This document shows positions 35,010-47,686 of a DNA stretch of 64,000 bases, piece after piece (the stretch's first letter is position 1; every line of letters starts with the position of its first letter). The translations under genes and the position numbers were made by a program. Source of the stretch: Tetrapyrgos nigripes (taxonomy: Eukaryota > Basidiomycota > Agaricomycetes > Agaricales > Campanellaceae); contig JAACJM010000012.1 of the NCBI GenBank assembly GCA_013368315.1, forward strand, positions 186,001 through 250,000, written 5' to 3'. The notes under the pieces are model-generated. The model worked only from the letters and a program-made list of their open reading frames with translations. It searched no databases and was not told the DNA's origin.

Positions 35010-36683
35010 ATGTCACACAGCCGTCTTCTGTCGCTTCCCGATGAACTTTTGCTTGAAATCCTATCTGAGCTTGATGTCTTCAGTCTGCTGCGCTCTACGG
35101 AGGTCTGTGCCACCTTTACGATTCGTGAAACTTCCAAAACAAATCACTTTACTTAGGTCTGCCATGTCCTTCGCTCATTTGTAAAACCTTCTACAATACT
35201 CCAGTATAAAGTACAGCTTACTTTGGCTGGAATGAAAGATGGGCCTCCTACTTCGGAAGGCTCTAGCTCACGGCTGCGCAGGCTGGAGACACACCAAGCA
35301 GCCTGGCATGACCTCCAGTGGTCTTCGAAACAAACATTCTCACTTAACGACGTCCGACTATGGGAACTCGCGGGTGGCGTCCTCGGACTGGTCTACGCAG
35401 AGAACATCTTCAATTTCACGCGACTGCCGTCTTCTCTCAGAGGAATGGAACAGAAAGAGTGGAAGGTGGAAGTCGATAAGAATTTTGACCTCCTGGACTT
35501 TTCTATGGATGTGTCGAATGATCTCCTCGTTGTCCTCCGAAGGGAAAATGCTCAGTGTGTGCCTATTACTAACCTCTTTCGGTAAAACTCACCTCCGTGA
35601 TGCGAATGACAGAATTACGGTTCATCTTCTGTCTTTATCGACTGGCAAACCACATTCAAAAACAGCAACACCCATTTTAACCTGCTTAGTGGATGTCGAC
35701 CATGTAGGGTCGACTTTTGACATACGTATATTCGGTCAAAATCTGGGTGTCTTATTTGATTCGGTGTATGGCACAAAAAGCGAGCTTTTCATTTGGAACT
35801 GGCAAACCGGTACGCAATACCCAGTATGTCCTGATTTCCTGATAGATGTTTGAACGATGTTGAGCTCCTTTGCAGAGCCATTCTTTCATATTTTTGTTTG
35901 CATTCCTAACGGAAAATCTGGTTTTGTTAAACCCAGTTCCCAGAAGGCCTCATATTTATCCAGGATCTACGATTATTGATCTGAAAAAACCAGACAATCC
36001 CGTCTTCTTATTCCTTCCGAAACTGCGCGAAGATGTGGACTTGGAGAGTGTAGAGACGCATTGTGAATCCGTTAACCCACAAAACGATGATGTTCCATTC
36101 ACATCCTCGACGGACGACAGACTATTCGTTATCATATACCGCCTTTTTGATGACAACGGCGACATGGAAAGTTATGCCTTGTTCCTCCCGTTGTCGACCA
36201 TTCTCTCGGCCATTGCTAATTCACATCTTCACCGACCGTATCGTTATCGCCTTTTTGAAGAATGGGCTGCCAAAAGGTGTCGACTCATGCAGCTCGATGT
36301 ACCTGAGGTCTGGGTATGTTACGTGCATGGGATGAAGGCCGCTATATACGACAAGACCCTTTGCAAGACGCGGATATTCGATTTTAACCAATTCGCGCTG
36401 AGATACGATCTTGCTCAAGCCGAAAGGCCAAAGGATTGGGAGTATCTCACCGAGGAGAGTGTCATATCGTCGTTTTCACCCGTTGTTCACACCAGCCTTC
36501 GTGGGCGGGTCAGGAGCGTCTCGTTGCAAGCTACTACAGATGCTGTCATGTTAGCTGAAGATTCTCTTATGGCGATTGTATGACTGTTTTTATTGTCGTG
36601 TGACCCTTGCACTGACGGGTTTTTCACAGCATGACGAAGGCGAGGATGATAAAGAAGACGCGGTTGTGGTTTTTTCATTCTGA
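35010..36683 (+). CDS. F-box protein
   Basis: Start ATG at 35010. Residues ~6-40 (LLSLPDELLLEILSELDVFSLLRSTEVCHVLRSFV) form an F-box, the Skp1-binding module of SCF ubiquitin ligases. The remainder (about 450 residues) resembles the beta-rich substrate-side domains common in basidiomycete F-box proteins (FDIRIFGQNLGVLF, ELFIWNWQTGTQYP), with no named repeat seen. A last short exon after 36583 ends EDAVVVFSF, stop at 36681-36683. Substrate unknown. Agaricomycetes carry large, fast-evolving F-box families, so orthology is unlikely to be deep. Confidence 0.82.
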
Positions 36684-37075
36684 GAAGAGGTCTAGGTAGA
36701 ATATGTAAAGAGTCTAGTAGCATGCGGAACGCATTTGTACTGTTTGAGCCGTCGAGTTTACGTCCAAGTGTCAGGATGGAGAACATCCGCTGGTGCCTGA
36801 AAGTTGATACATATGCACAATAGATCCGTGGTATGAAATCAGAGGAAGAAGGTAGAGGCGTGGGGAGAAGCGGTTCTAGTTGTAGACCTACCATCGTATT
36901 TATTCAGCCGATTCTTGATTCGTTGCTGCGAGGAGCTCCCTGCAATTGTTGGCCCCTCAAACTGGCCTAGTTTGTAGTTACATCCTCTAACTGGCAACCG
37001 CGACCCTGGTTTCACTTTCTTCCTCTTACTCCATCTCTTTAATCTTTCTTCTTCCTCTTCTCCTACTTTTTCACT
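36684..37075. promoter_or_regulatory. Rheb upstream region
   Basis: 392 bp between F-box and Rheb genes, both on the + strand. The last ~60 bp before the Rheb ATG are a CT-rich tract (TTTCTTCTTCCTCTTC near 37045-37062), common near fungal transcription starts. No other gene seen. Confidence 0.45.
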
Positions 37076-37879
37076 ATGCCCCTGCTGAAAACCTAAAGAA
37101 GAGGAAAATCGCTGTTTTGGGCGCACGTTCAGTGGGTACGTTCTTGGTTGTTATGCGTCATAGCTGTGCGAGTGCTCAGTCACATCGCAGGCAAGTCCTC
37201 CCTCATCGTCCAGTTCATCGAGAACCAGTTTGTCGAGTCTTATTATCCCACTATCGAGAGCACCTTTGCCAAGAGCGTGAAGTACCGTGGCGCAGAATAT
37301 GATTGCGAGGTGATAGATACCGCTGGCCAGGTGCGTTTTGTCGCCCTCCTCACACGAGCGCTCTCTCATTGTCGTCGTTTTCCAGGACGAGTTCTCAATT
37401 CTAAACTCGAAACATGCCATCGGAATACACGGATATGTCCTGGTCTATTCTGTAACTTCTAGGGCATCCTTCGACATGATTCAAGTCGTGTATGACAAGA
37501 TAATTGATTTTTGCGGCGTCACCGATATTCCCTGCGTCATCGTCGGGTCCAAGGTTGATCTGGAATCGAGGTTGGTCTGTCTGCTGAAATCTACATGAAC
37601 ATCCCTCTAACACGGACTTGGATTTGCGCCCTCAGCAGACAAGTGAACGCAGCTGAAGGCGAGAAACTGGCTCAGGAAATCAAAGCTGCTTGGGTCGAAA
37701 CCAGTGCAAAGACTAACCTCAACGTTGGTGAGTGGCAATCTCGGATCTTGATCGTCCAGGAACTCATACACGATGCTACCTCAGGTAAGGTATTCGAACT
37801 GTGTCTGGCAGAGATTGAAAAGCGTGCACCCAATAATCAGGCTGGTGAACCGCCGGCGAGCCGTTGTTGCATCATGTAG
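37076..37879 (+). CDS. RHB1: Rheb-type small GTPase (start codon region out of frame)
   Basis: Ras-superfamily GTPase upstream of TORC1. Exons give KRKIAVLGARSVGKSSLIVQF (P-loop), PTIESTFAKSV (switch I), DTAGQDEFSIL (switch II), VGSKVDL (G4), ETSAK (G5) and a C-terminal CaaX box (CCIM) for farnesylation, stop at 37877-37879. The P-loop Arg-Ser (GARSVGK) instead of Gly-Gly is the Rheb signature. Start: the ATG at 37076 reads MPLLKT-stop. One extra base in the CCCC run (37079-37082) would give MPPAENLKKRKIAVLG, a normal Rheb N-terminus. No in-frame ATG lies upstream without splicing. The gene is otherwise intact. Confidence 0.9.
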
Positions 37880-38177
37880 TGACTACATCTCTGTCACTCT
37901 CCCTTTCTTGTTTGAACAAACTTTAGCCTACATTCCATCATATTTATCTCTCCATGAAATCATTCCTGTTTGCGTAAACTTTGCATAGATTATGACTTCC
38001 TTTCTCAGCTTTCTCAGTTCTTCTCCTTACTGTCATGTTGTAGCGTGTACTCAAAGTCCATTTATTTCCGGTATTGTACTCACACCCAGGCGGTAATAGT
38101 AACCTCCAAATAGTAGATTCATGGCACGATTCTTATTGTACATGTGTTATGTTACATGGACTGTTTCTGCATCTTTC

Positions 38178-41100
38178 CTAGGCACTGCCATCCCCCAAAT
38201 ATCTTGCTTTAATCTTTCTGCCGTTCAGCCCAATTGCTTTGACCGTTTGTGGGTCTCCAGGAACAAGGTCGATAGCCTGGTCGCCCCATTTCACGTATTC
38301 CCCATCCACGTCAAGGACAATTCCTTTCACGGGCTTTTTAGAGCTCAAAGTCACCGACTCTCCCGCGACATCAATTTGCAAGCCAAGTTGTTCGGTTGAA
38401 GGGAACTTTATATATTTGAAAGGTTCGGGCCTTTTCCCGATAATCAGATATTTATAGCACGAAAGATAGGAATTCACTCAACCAATTCGCATATCGTCCA
38501 AGGATGGTTCCGTCCTCATCCAGAAGTCGGGTTGACACGACAATGTCCTTGGGTACTTCACTCTTTTTGGTCCTTGTGGGCTGGCCAGGAACCTGACCTT
38601 TAAAAATCTCGGTGCTCGAGTTGGGAGCCAGTATGACCGACCTATTTAGAACGCAGATGAGACTGGAGTGCAATCGCGGAGGCTGTAGGAAAAACTGTAT
38701 TTACTTGCTCCACGAATCTTTCCACTCTGACTGCAAATCAAACGAGGTTACCTCCAAAGTGACTTTCTTCTCTTCAAGCGTGCTGTTTGTACCCCAGATC
38801 TCGAGAACACTCTCAATCGTAAATGTGGCAGCTGAAAGATCTTTGGGGAAGGTCTGGTGCTCTTTACGCGTCATACCGACGGTGAAAGGTCGGAGTTCTC
38901 GAGCAATCGTGAAGAACGCTGGCTTTGGGCGGAGGAAGTAATCCACAATAGCCCAGGATGTGACTGGCCAGCAGTCGTTGATCTAAAAAACGATGTGAAC
39001 TGGGTAACGATAAATGTGTATGTAACGCGCTGACCTGCCAAACCAATGCTCCTGCAGTATATTCTCTGCCTCTCCCTTTCCAGTTGCGTCTCCACAATCG
39101 GAATGCCGATGCCAAAGTCTCCGCCTGCATAACTTGCGTGTAATAGACATAACTGAAGACAGTGTCAGCCTTGGGAAATAGTGTCAAAATCCCGTTCTAC
39201 CTGTCCATGTCGAAAGCATGCTTGAAATTCTCCATCAAATACAGCTCCAATCGTCGTTCAAAGCCATCTGCTTTGTTGTGATTGACATTCGTCCTGTGGT
39301 GTGCGGGTCAATCGGAATTCCATCATGAGCGATAATCAATACCTTGATTGAGGGAATCTCTCATCCTTGTTACCACCAAACCAGTAATCTACGGTGCGGA
39401 TATCTGGGTATCCTTCCCTGATCCAGCCTTTAAGGACCAATGCCACACAATCAAAAGTAAGATTACCCACATTCCAAACTCTGATACAAACCGTCCAGCA
39501 AGAATATCCCAGTCATGCCAGGGTTTTTGTTGCTGTTCTGGCATTCAGATAAATTGATTTTTATCCACAGAACAACACGCACCCCATGCCAAACGTTCCA
39601 CTGATGAAGATCTCCAAGGGTCTGATCAGTCGTTGGCTTTCCCTGGCCGCTGTAAGGAGAAGAGCGATGGTAGAAGATATCTGAGGACTTGGCCACGATT
39701 TCCGGTAGCGTTCGTTCATAAATGTAACGCGCCGGGAAATTCGTTTTGCGAAAATCAGATGTTTCATCTGAATAATCGAGCTCCAGATTGAGAGATTCGG
39801 CGATTTGGTAGTCTGTGTAGACAACTCGTTAAGAGGCGAATGAGAAGGAGAACCAGAGAGATCGTGCCTTCATTGTTACCAGCTAGAGGAGATTGTCAAT
39901 CAAAGATTTAGAAAGAAGCGGAAGCGTCTGGTAAAGTCGACAAACCAAAGATGACGATGGACGGATGGTGGCGCAATCTCTTCACATTGTATTCCGCTTC
40001 TTCTTCTACAAGTCGTAAGAAAGAGTCGTAGGCAGGATACTAGGACTGGAGTCAGAAGTGGGGTAGTCTCGGTCTTCGAAAGGAATTCATACTTGACCGC
40101 ATCCAAACATGAAATCTTGCCAGACAAGGACTGAAGGTTGGGAATCAAACCACTTGGACTAGAAATTCAGAATAATAACGCACTGCCTAGTTCTGTCGGA
40201 GGGGAAAGTATGAGTAATGGCAACACACACGGCGCACAGGAAATGAAATACTTACCGTCACAGATTTCATAAAAGACGTCGGCTTCATAGATGCCTCCTC
40301 CCCAAACACGAACCATATTTTGGTTTCCATCAATAAGAAGCTGTAACCATGCTCGATACCTTTCGGGTGTGATCCTAGAGAAAGCGAGTATGAGACGGGT
40401 CAAGTTGAAAATATGAGGACTGACGTTGTCAAAAAGCTGTCCGCCGGGATCCAATTGCTTCCTGCGCGTACGGGATGAGATGTAAGCCACTCTGGTATAT
40501 ATGATCTTACCCCCGCAGAAAATTCGGATATTATTGATCTCGAATAAGAAAGTCAGACCGTCCTGGTCAACCAATTTCTCTTGGATCACACGCGCACGTC
40601 TGAAAGCAATCTTCTGCCCTTTCCTATCCAAGCTTTTACCGCTCTGCAGGCCAGATGAGGTCAGACTTCGAGGCTGAAGTCTGTGAAGCAGCTCACCTGA
40701 TCATTAAGCTCAATCTCAACTGAGTAGAGCGGTTGCTTGCCGTATCCGACAGGATACCACAACTCGACTTCTCCAGATTTGAAAGAAAACGAAGTAGAAG
40801 CATCACCAGAGTCTGTCTTTATATCCTTGCTGGTAGCTACGACGGTACCGTCTGAGGCCTTGAGAGTCACGGTAGCAAGACCAGGTGTCTTTTCCGAGAA
40901 TGTCAGACCCAAATCAACTTGAACATCAAGTTTTTCGGAGATTAGGCTCCGGATGTCGATTTCCTTGATTCTCTTCTCGTAGAACTGCACGCTGACTGGT
41001 TTCCACGGTCCAACCGTCATGAGAACTGGTCCTATAGAAAGACATGAGGATATTCAACGGCCATAATGGAAATACTAAAGCGAAGTACCCCAATCCCATC

Positions 41101-41919
41101 CGTAGCTGAGATTATGGTCAAATCAGGAACGGAGGGTGGAACACAGAGGTAGAACACTCTCACTTGTATTGTGCCTTTCTTACGTGTAGACGACTCGAGT
41201 CGCCGTTCCAAAGGTTCAGCTTTCCATGTTGCTTTTCAAGTTCTCTTCCCTAGAGAACGTTTGCTCTGAAAACCTTCGGATTGTGAAGGAGTTACTCTCA
41301 CCTTCATGAAAGCACTATCGAAATTGAGCATGAGCTCATTTTGGCCAACTTTGAGCGTAGATTTCACGCCAACCCGGTACTCGATGAACATATTCTCAGT
41401 CCTATAATATCCGCGTTAACTCGGTATATCCCAGCTTGGCCAATCCACGTACTGAAGAATCTTGGTGCCGTTCTGTAGAATACTCAATAGCCGACGAGGC
41501 TGACAACAAGATGAAGCCCACCAAGAGAACAGAAGAAAAAGTGTCCAACCCATCGAAAACTAGATCTGCATTGGTTGATTTGATCTCGTCCTCGGTCACG
41601 GAAAACGTTGTTTTGAATGCCCACTGACATTCACCGATCCCTACACGACAAGTTTGAGTGTCATTGTGACATGGAAAGCGTATGACCGACATTGAACATC
41701 CCACTCGTGAAGTCCAATAAACTAGAGATCTCTGAGTAACCACGAATGAAATAACAAGCAAAGTTAACGATTTACTGGATTAGGTATCTTTTTCAAATGC
41801 AAGAGCTCTACGTGAACACTGGTTGGGAACTGAGAGACTTGGAGCCATTCTCCGTCTTTTGTTCCTTCTCCACCACCAATCTGGGTGAAAGACCAGTCTT
41901 TGAGGGAGTGGACGAGCAT
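38178..41919 (-). CDS. Beta-mannosidase, glycoside hydrolase family 2
   Basis: Hydrolyses terminal beta-D-mannose from mannan and N-glycan fragments. Start taken at the ATG at 41919 (MLVHSLKDWSFTQIGGG). A longer frame to 42111 exists but lacks family features. Exons give [48 protein letters not shown] and QDFMFGCGQYP. The acid/base site is VIFAGNNE and the nucleophile is in RFVSEFGM, after QQKPWHDWDILAG. The C-terminal beta domain (KWGDQAIDLVPGDPQTVKA) ends LGDGSA at 38178. No secretion signal is visible with this start, so it is probably the intracellular (class B) form. One intron near 39880 seems to begin with GC. Confidence 0.92.
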
Positions 41920-42302
41920 GGTAAAGAAGGGAATCTCACCTGAGAGTAGGTGAGAGTTTAAATGGAAAGACCAGCCGACGTTTCTCCGACACTCGGTCCG
42001 GTGTCCCCGGTATGATCTCATTGAGCGAAGTTTCCTGAAGGCTGAGCTCGACGTTGCTCTTGCTATTCTCAACTTCGCTTTTGTCTCGCAAAAAAGCCGG
42101 TCGGGATGCATGATATGTGAAAAGTATACATTCCTAGGCTGTGAAGGCCAGTGTTACAGCGGTAAAGTGACAAAACGTTGCAAAGAACTGTAAATTAGGG
42201 ATGAAATATGGTGACGGTAGGAGGATGGAGAGGCAGTATAGCCTAGGTATTCCATTAGCGCAAGTTTCCAAAGATTAGGGAACAACTGTGCGTACCTTGC
42301 TG

Positions 42303-43019
42303 TTATTGTGGTCTTCCAACCTTCAGTTTCTCTATCGCACACATGAAAGAAGCAAGCGTATCCACTTCTTCTCTCCCAGAGATGGTTAACTTCTCCCTGA
42401 AATGTCTTTCTGCTAAGGAGGCTAGAGCCATATGGACATCACCGACATCATGCAAAATTGGTGTACGGGTCAGAAAAGACTCGTCATCTAGTAATCTGGA
42501 GCTTCTTCGTCGACTTTGGTCCTTGTGATCGCGACGAGGGCGGTTCGCAGGCGTAATGTGTGGTGGCGGTGGTGAGGGTGGACGTGAGTCTGCACGGTGT
42601 GCATGAGGGTCTGCGAGCGAGTACGGTGGTGGCGGGTCATAATGGGTTAATGGAGACGGTCTTATGACAGGAACAAGCTCGTAATGACTGAGATATCGGT
42701 GCAGCTGAGCGGTGGACATTTTGCCAAAGTCCACCTGACGAAAAACATGAACAAGTAGTATTTTGGGAGAAAATATGTGGAGACGCACCTTGGATGGCCT
42801 AGTTTCTGACTCTGCAACTCTAGGAGGTGGTGCCAACATAGCGTTTGCAGACTCGGATACTCTCTTCCTCTTCGCCCTTGGTTCCCCGTCAGCTCTGTCG
42901 GCTGCTTGTCGTTTGGAACCTGCAGAATTGAACCCCGAAGGTCCAATATATGACGCGTCTTCGTTTACTTTCTTTCGCGGATTTCTGGCGCGGGAAGCAG
43001 ATGGTGCTTGGGACGACAT
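42303..43019 (-). CDS. SAP30-like Sin3/HDAC complex subunit (tentative)
   Basis: Start chosen at the ATG at 43019 (MSSQAPSASRARNPRKKV); an upstream ATG at 43088 adds 23 residues without clear features. A single intron joins ETRPSK to VDFGKMSTAQLHRYLSHYEL. The segment KMSTAQLHRYLSHYELVPVIRP resembles the Sin3-binding helix of SAP30 (a LRRY...-like motif). After a Pro-rich linker, the C-terminal helix HFREKLTISGREEVDTLASF could complete the fold. The N-terminus has a basic patch (KRKRV) that could be a nuclear localisation signal. The assignment rests on a short motif. It is divergent from chorismate synthase across 252 bp. Confidence 0.5.
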   Translation of the reverse strand: MSSQAPSASRARNPRKKVNEDASYIGPSGFNSAGSKRQAADRADGEPRAKRKRVSESANAMLAPPPRVAESETRPSKVRLHIFSPKILLVHVFRQVDFGKMSTAQLHRYLSHYELVPVIRPSPLTHYDPPPPYSLADPHAHRADSRPPSPPPPHITPANRPRRDHKDQSRRRSSRLLDDESFLTRTPILHDVGDVHMALASLAERHFREKLTISGREEVDTLASFMCAIEKLKVGRPQ

Positions 43020-43271
43020 GGGAGTAACCTGGAGTAGAAGCGCTTGAAGCGGTACACGGTACTTAGGCACGGTCCAGACTCTTCTCAATAGTATCCAAAT
43101 CAGGGAAAAGATAAGATTATGTATATCTTTGATTAAATCGCGATTCCTACTTATTTTGTTCCTTTACCACCTCGTTTCAGATCCAGTCGGCCGCGGGTAC
43201 TGCCTTCCACGTCAGTTTCAGCACCAGACAACCTACAAAAAGGACATCGAAGTCGAGAAGAAGTCATCACA

Positions 43272-44801
43272 ATGTCCACTTACGGTCATCTCTTCCGTGT
43301 AACCACCTATGGCGAAAGTCATTGTTCATCGGTCGGTGCCATCATTGACGGTTGTCCTCCAGTGTGTTAGCTACCTCTTCTCTCTCTCAGAAAGTGCTCA
43401 CAGCTCTCTAGGGTCTTCAACTCACCCCAGATGACATACAAGCACAGCTGAACAGAAGAAGACCTGGCCAAAGCAATCTCACTACTCCTGTTCGTTATTT
43501 CATGGTTTACCTCACTCTGACCATGCTCAAGCCAATCCCTATCGATTCAGAGAAACGAAAAGGACAGAGTTATATTGCAATCTGGCCTAGAGCACGATGT
43601 CACCCTGGGCACACCTATCGCCCTTCTCGTCAAGAACGAGGATCAACGACCGCACGATTACTCCGAGACTGATCTCTACCCTCGCCCAAGTCATGCTGAT
43701 TACACATACCTCGAAAAGTATGGTGTCAAAGCCAGCAGTGGAGGCGGTCGCAGCAGTGCGCGCGAAACGATCGGTGTGTAGCATCAGAAAGCTTTGTTGT
43801 TTTTACTCTGGAACTTATTCATAAGTCTTCTACTTCTAGGTCGTGTTGCCGCTGGAGCTATAGCCGAAAAGTACCTGAAGCAGGCTTATGGTATAGAAGT
43901 CATCGCCTTTGTTTCTTCTGTTGGAAAAGTCCACATTCCCTTTTCCGTTCAAAGACCAGCCCAGGATGATGAAGACGATGGTAAAGCCGAAGACGCGTTA
44001 AGTGAAGAATTCCGCCAACTGCTTGCTACTATAACGCGTGAACAAGTGGACCAGCATCCAACTCGCTGTCCCCATCTGGAGACTGCAGAAAAAATGACTC
44101 AGGTATTCATTTTGCTCGGATACTTATCGGCCATGATGATTAAATATTTGACAGCGTATCATCCGTGCTAAGGACAACTCTGATTCGATAGGGGGAACTG
44201 TCACTTGTGTCATCCGAAACGTACCTTCCGGTCTCGGGGAACCAGTGTTCGACAAGTTTGAAGCAACACTGGGTCATGCCATGCTTTCTATACCAGCAAC
44301 TAAAGCTTTCGAAATTGGTTCTGGCTTCCGGGGTACCGAGGTACCGGGGAGCAAGCACAACGACCCCTTCGTTTTGAAAACGGATGGCTCTGGACGTCTT
44401 GGTACGACGACAAACTGGAGTGGAGGTGTTCAAGGCGGGATAACCAATGGAGAGGACATCTATTTCCGGTCGGTCTCCATTCTCTGTTTGTATCGAATAT
44501 TTACTGAAAGAGACGCAGGATTGGTTTCAAGTCACCTGCCACGATATCTCAAGCCCAAGCTACCGCGCAGTACGACGGTACGCCTGGTTCCTTAGCTGCT
44601 CGTGGGAGACATGATCCTTGCGTCGTCCCTCGTGCAGTGCCCATTGTCGAGGCGATGGCTAGCATTGTTGTTATGGATCAGTTACTGATTCAGAACGCTC
44701 GTAAGACGGCCGCGGCTCTTTTGCCGCCAATTACAACTCTGCCAAAGACCATGGTCATGCCAGGAAAGGTTCAAAATAAGGAACAGAATGGGACAGCGTA
44801 A
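43272..44801 (+). CDS. ARO2: Chorismate synthase
   Basis: Last shared step of the shikimate pathway: 5-enolpyruvylshikimate-3-phosphate to chorismate, using reduced FMN. Start ATG at 43272 ([18 protein letters not shown], the N-terminal signature with its GESH). Exons add [89 protein letters not shown] and [26 protein letters not shown] and [20 protein letters not shown] follow. Stop at 44799-44801 after NKEQNGTA. All signature blocks are present and in frame. Fungal enzymes of this size are bifunctional, with their own flavin reductase. Confidence 0.96.
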
Positions 44802-45072
44802 AGTGTAAAGCTAGTTGTATAAGTTGTACATAATGTAGATGTATCCATTCTTCATGTTGATCTATAGAGAAGCTGTTCACTGACAGATACGTATTCTTTG
44901 AAGTTTGCTTGAAAATTTTCTGTTTCTTTCGGAACGACTGTGATGCTCTGTGGACTCCACATTTAATCTTCTCGTTTCCGCGAATTGTTCCTGTGGGTTG
45001 CCTGTGGGGAAACATTGGAAATCCCATGCGATCTGAGTCATTATTAGCTTCCTCCTTGACTGTCATCAGGCG

Positions 45073-46812
45073 ATGGCTGCAACTGCTGTACTTTTACGTC
45101 CAGTAACACCCCCAGACTATCTCAGGATAACCTCTCCCACTTTTCGAATTCCATCCGATCCGCAAGTCTCCATCCCTGTAGGGATATTAGCATGCCAACG
45201 TAGGTGATACACCAACACGCGCCCTGCTCAGACGACTCAATTCTTACCTGGATACCTGGACCATAGGTGACCCTCTTTTGCGCCAAATTAACACCACTGT
45301 AGTAAGCTGCACTGTATGCCAGCCTCCTACAGCACCGACAGGAAAAAAGACAAAGAAGGCAGTATTAGCACCAACGCTACCGACTGGTCCCATCCTTGAA
45401 GTCATCTTACACGACACGGTGATATTTCCAGAAGGAGGTGGACAACCGACAGATACTGGCATAATCACGACCGAGGATGGTAAAGCCTGGTCCGTTCTTC
45501 AGGCCAAGAGACACGGTGGACATGCTGTTCATTATGTGGAAGTTACAGATAGTGATCTAGAATCCGCGTTGCAAGCCTTTGCTTCTGGCTCCAAAGTCAC
45601 TGCTGCACTGGATGATGCAGGTTATGATCGTCGATATGACCATGTCAATTTCTTTGTGTTTCTGAAGGGAGAAAGAAGCGCTGACATACAACATCCGTAG
45701 ATGTCTATGCACACCTCGCAACATTTGCTTTCAGCACTTCTAGAAACGCGCCTGAATCTGCCAACGCTATCGTGGTCATTGACTGCGTATCCTCAACCGT
45801 GCTATGTTGAGCTACCCAGAGGAATGACTCCGGAGGAAATTCTTGCGGTGCAGACTGAGGCCAACAAATTGGTATTCGAGGGTCGAAAGGTCCATGTCGA
45901 AGTGGAAGAGCTTGACCGAGACCAAGAACAACCCGTCGAGAAGCTTGAAAGTGGTCGCTCTGTCGGAAGAGGGCTTCCTGAAGATTATACCGGAGGGGTT
46001 AAAAGGATTGTCATTATCGATGGGGTTGACAAGAATCCGTGAGTCGACTTATGTCTGGGCTGGTGCGGCGCTCATGCCTTTTTCCAGGTGCTGCGGTACT
46101 CATCTTCCAAGCTTGCACAACCTCCAGTTATTCATTCTCCCACACACTGATGCTCTTTCTCGCTCAAACACGACTTCGGCTCGTCTATATTTCCTCGCAG
46201 GTTGTACCTTTGTATTTCTGTAAACAAAAGAGACTGACATACAAAATTTCCACAGGTCCTCGTCTAATTGCACATACAACTGCAACTCACAAATATCTTG
46301 CGGACACCGCTTCAGCACTCAGTTGCGGAGCTCCTCTAGTTCCTGACCGTGTTTCCCAAGTTATTGAAGAGCGCAAGCGTGCCGAGAAAAGGGTCAGCGA
46401 TTGTGAAGAACAGCTAGCACAATACATCAGCCGTGACCTCATTTCCGACCTGAAGGCAATACCAGATGCGCTTTTTAAGAAACACATTCATCGAACTGAC
46501 GATAGTGGAAACGCTCTCGGCTTCCTCTCCTTTATCGCGTCTGCATTTACTGCCAACCTGCCACCAGACGCGAAACCCCATTTGATCATCTTGTCATCTT
46601 CATTCTCTGTGCAGAGCTCTGCAGGAACTACAGTCGTTCTGGTTGCAGGATCAGACGACAAACTCGTAAAAGCTGCAGGAGATGCTCTAAAGGGCCGTCT
46701 TGGTGTCAAAGGTGGGGGCAAAGGACCAAGGTGGAGTGGTAAGTTTACGGGAGTATGGAAGGAGGCAAAAGAAGGTGTAGCAGTGGAAGAAATATTAAAA
46801 GAGACGAACTGA
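45073..46812 (+). CDS. AlaX-type alanyl-tRNA editing protein (AARSD1-like)
   Basis: Removes serine or glycine wrongly attached to tRNA-Ala in trans. Start ATG at 45073 (MAATAVLLRPVTPPDYLRI). Exons join VGILACQRDPLLRQINTTVVSC, VIFPEGGGQPTDTG and RYDHMSMHTSQHLLSALLET. The zinc-site HTSQH motif is followed by YVELPRGMTPEEI, CCGTHLPSL (second zinc-site block, Cys and His), RLYFLAGPRLI, and a C-terminal DHHA1-like part (SSAGTTVVLVAGSDDKLVKAAGDALKGRLGVKGGGKGPRWSGKF). It ends at 46812. Domain order equals human AARSD1 and yeast YNL040W. Together with chorismate synthase it lies in a tightly packed stretch. Confidence 0.92.
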
Positions 46813-46885
46813 AGAAGTGTATACAGGTTGGCTAGATGTACATACAAACGTGTGTATAAATGATAGAAATGCGTGTAATTCCAGA

Positions 46886-47686
46886 CTAGTCTTTGTCCTC
46901 TTGCTCTTCGTGAGGCAAATTGGAAAGCAGCTCCTGCGGTTCATCCGAGTCGTCTTCGTGGATCGCAATGATGTCATCTGGGGAGATAGGTTTGCAGTCA
47001 GAATTAGAGACATTGGAAATAGGGGCTATGTTCACACGCACCAAGCTGAGCCTCCATTTCATCGCTGCCCAAGCTGAGGTCCTCTGAAGTAGACAGGGAA
47101 TCTCCGTCAGTGAGATAGTCAGAAGAGACATCTGCAACATCATCACTACTCGGCTCCCGCCAATTCTGATACAACCCAATGTCTATGTCTTCTACGACCT
47201 CGACGTCAAAGTCAGACGCTTCGGTAAATCCGTCTGTGTCCAACGTAAAGGAATCCTCCTCTTCATCGTCGTCATCCATGGGGATATATTCACCGCCGTC
47301 GGAGGATTCGCCGTCAGAGTCACTTGGAGGTCTTATATCGAGAAAAGCATGGCGACAATACGGACACTTGCCGTTCTAGGGGCTTGTGAGCAAGACTGAG
47401 CCTGAACAAAAATGAGAACCATTACCATGCCCCGGATCCACTCAACGAGACTGAGAGTTATGTTAGACGGTATAGCTTTCATGAAGAAGAGAGTTGCTTA
47501 CTCTCTTCTGCAGAAAACATGATGGCAGCTTGGCAATTTGGTGACCCCAGAGAGTGGATCTTCTTGTGTCTCATCGTGGAGAATGTCTTCAAAGGAGAGT
47601 AGACATATAGGACATGACTCGTCAGGAGGAATAGTGGACTTGTGGAGGGCAGGGAGAGACTCGATGAAGGATTCAACGAAGTTCAT
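46886..47686 (-). CDS. RING-finger protein with acidic tail
   Basis: Start ATG taken at 47686 (MNFVESFIESLPALHKST); a longer frame to 47770 adds a stretch without features. RING: DESCPICLLSFEDIL ... SCHHVFCRR(D/E)LVEWIRGMNGKCPYCRHAF, giving CPIC, CxHxxC and CPYC across three exons. The tail is strikingly acidic (DDDDEEEDSFTLDTDGF, DFDVEVVEDIDIG), and a last exon reads DDIIAIHEDDSDEPQE, ending EEQEDKD at 46886. It resembles the RING gene at 33297 in layout. Likely an E3 ligase; no substrate can be inferred. Confidence 0.8.

Noticed and set aside
42000..42111. Longer N-terminus of beta-mannosidase
   Set aside because: The extra residues are basic and low in family similarity; the internal ATG at 41919 starts the conserved fold.
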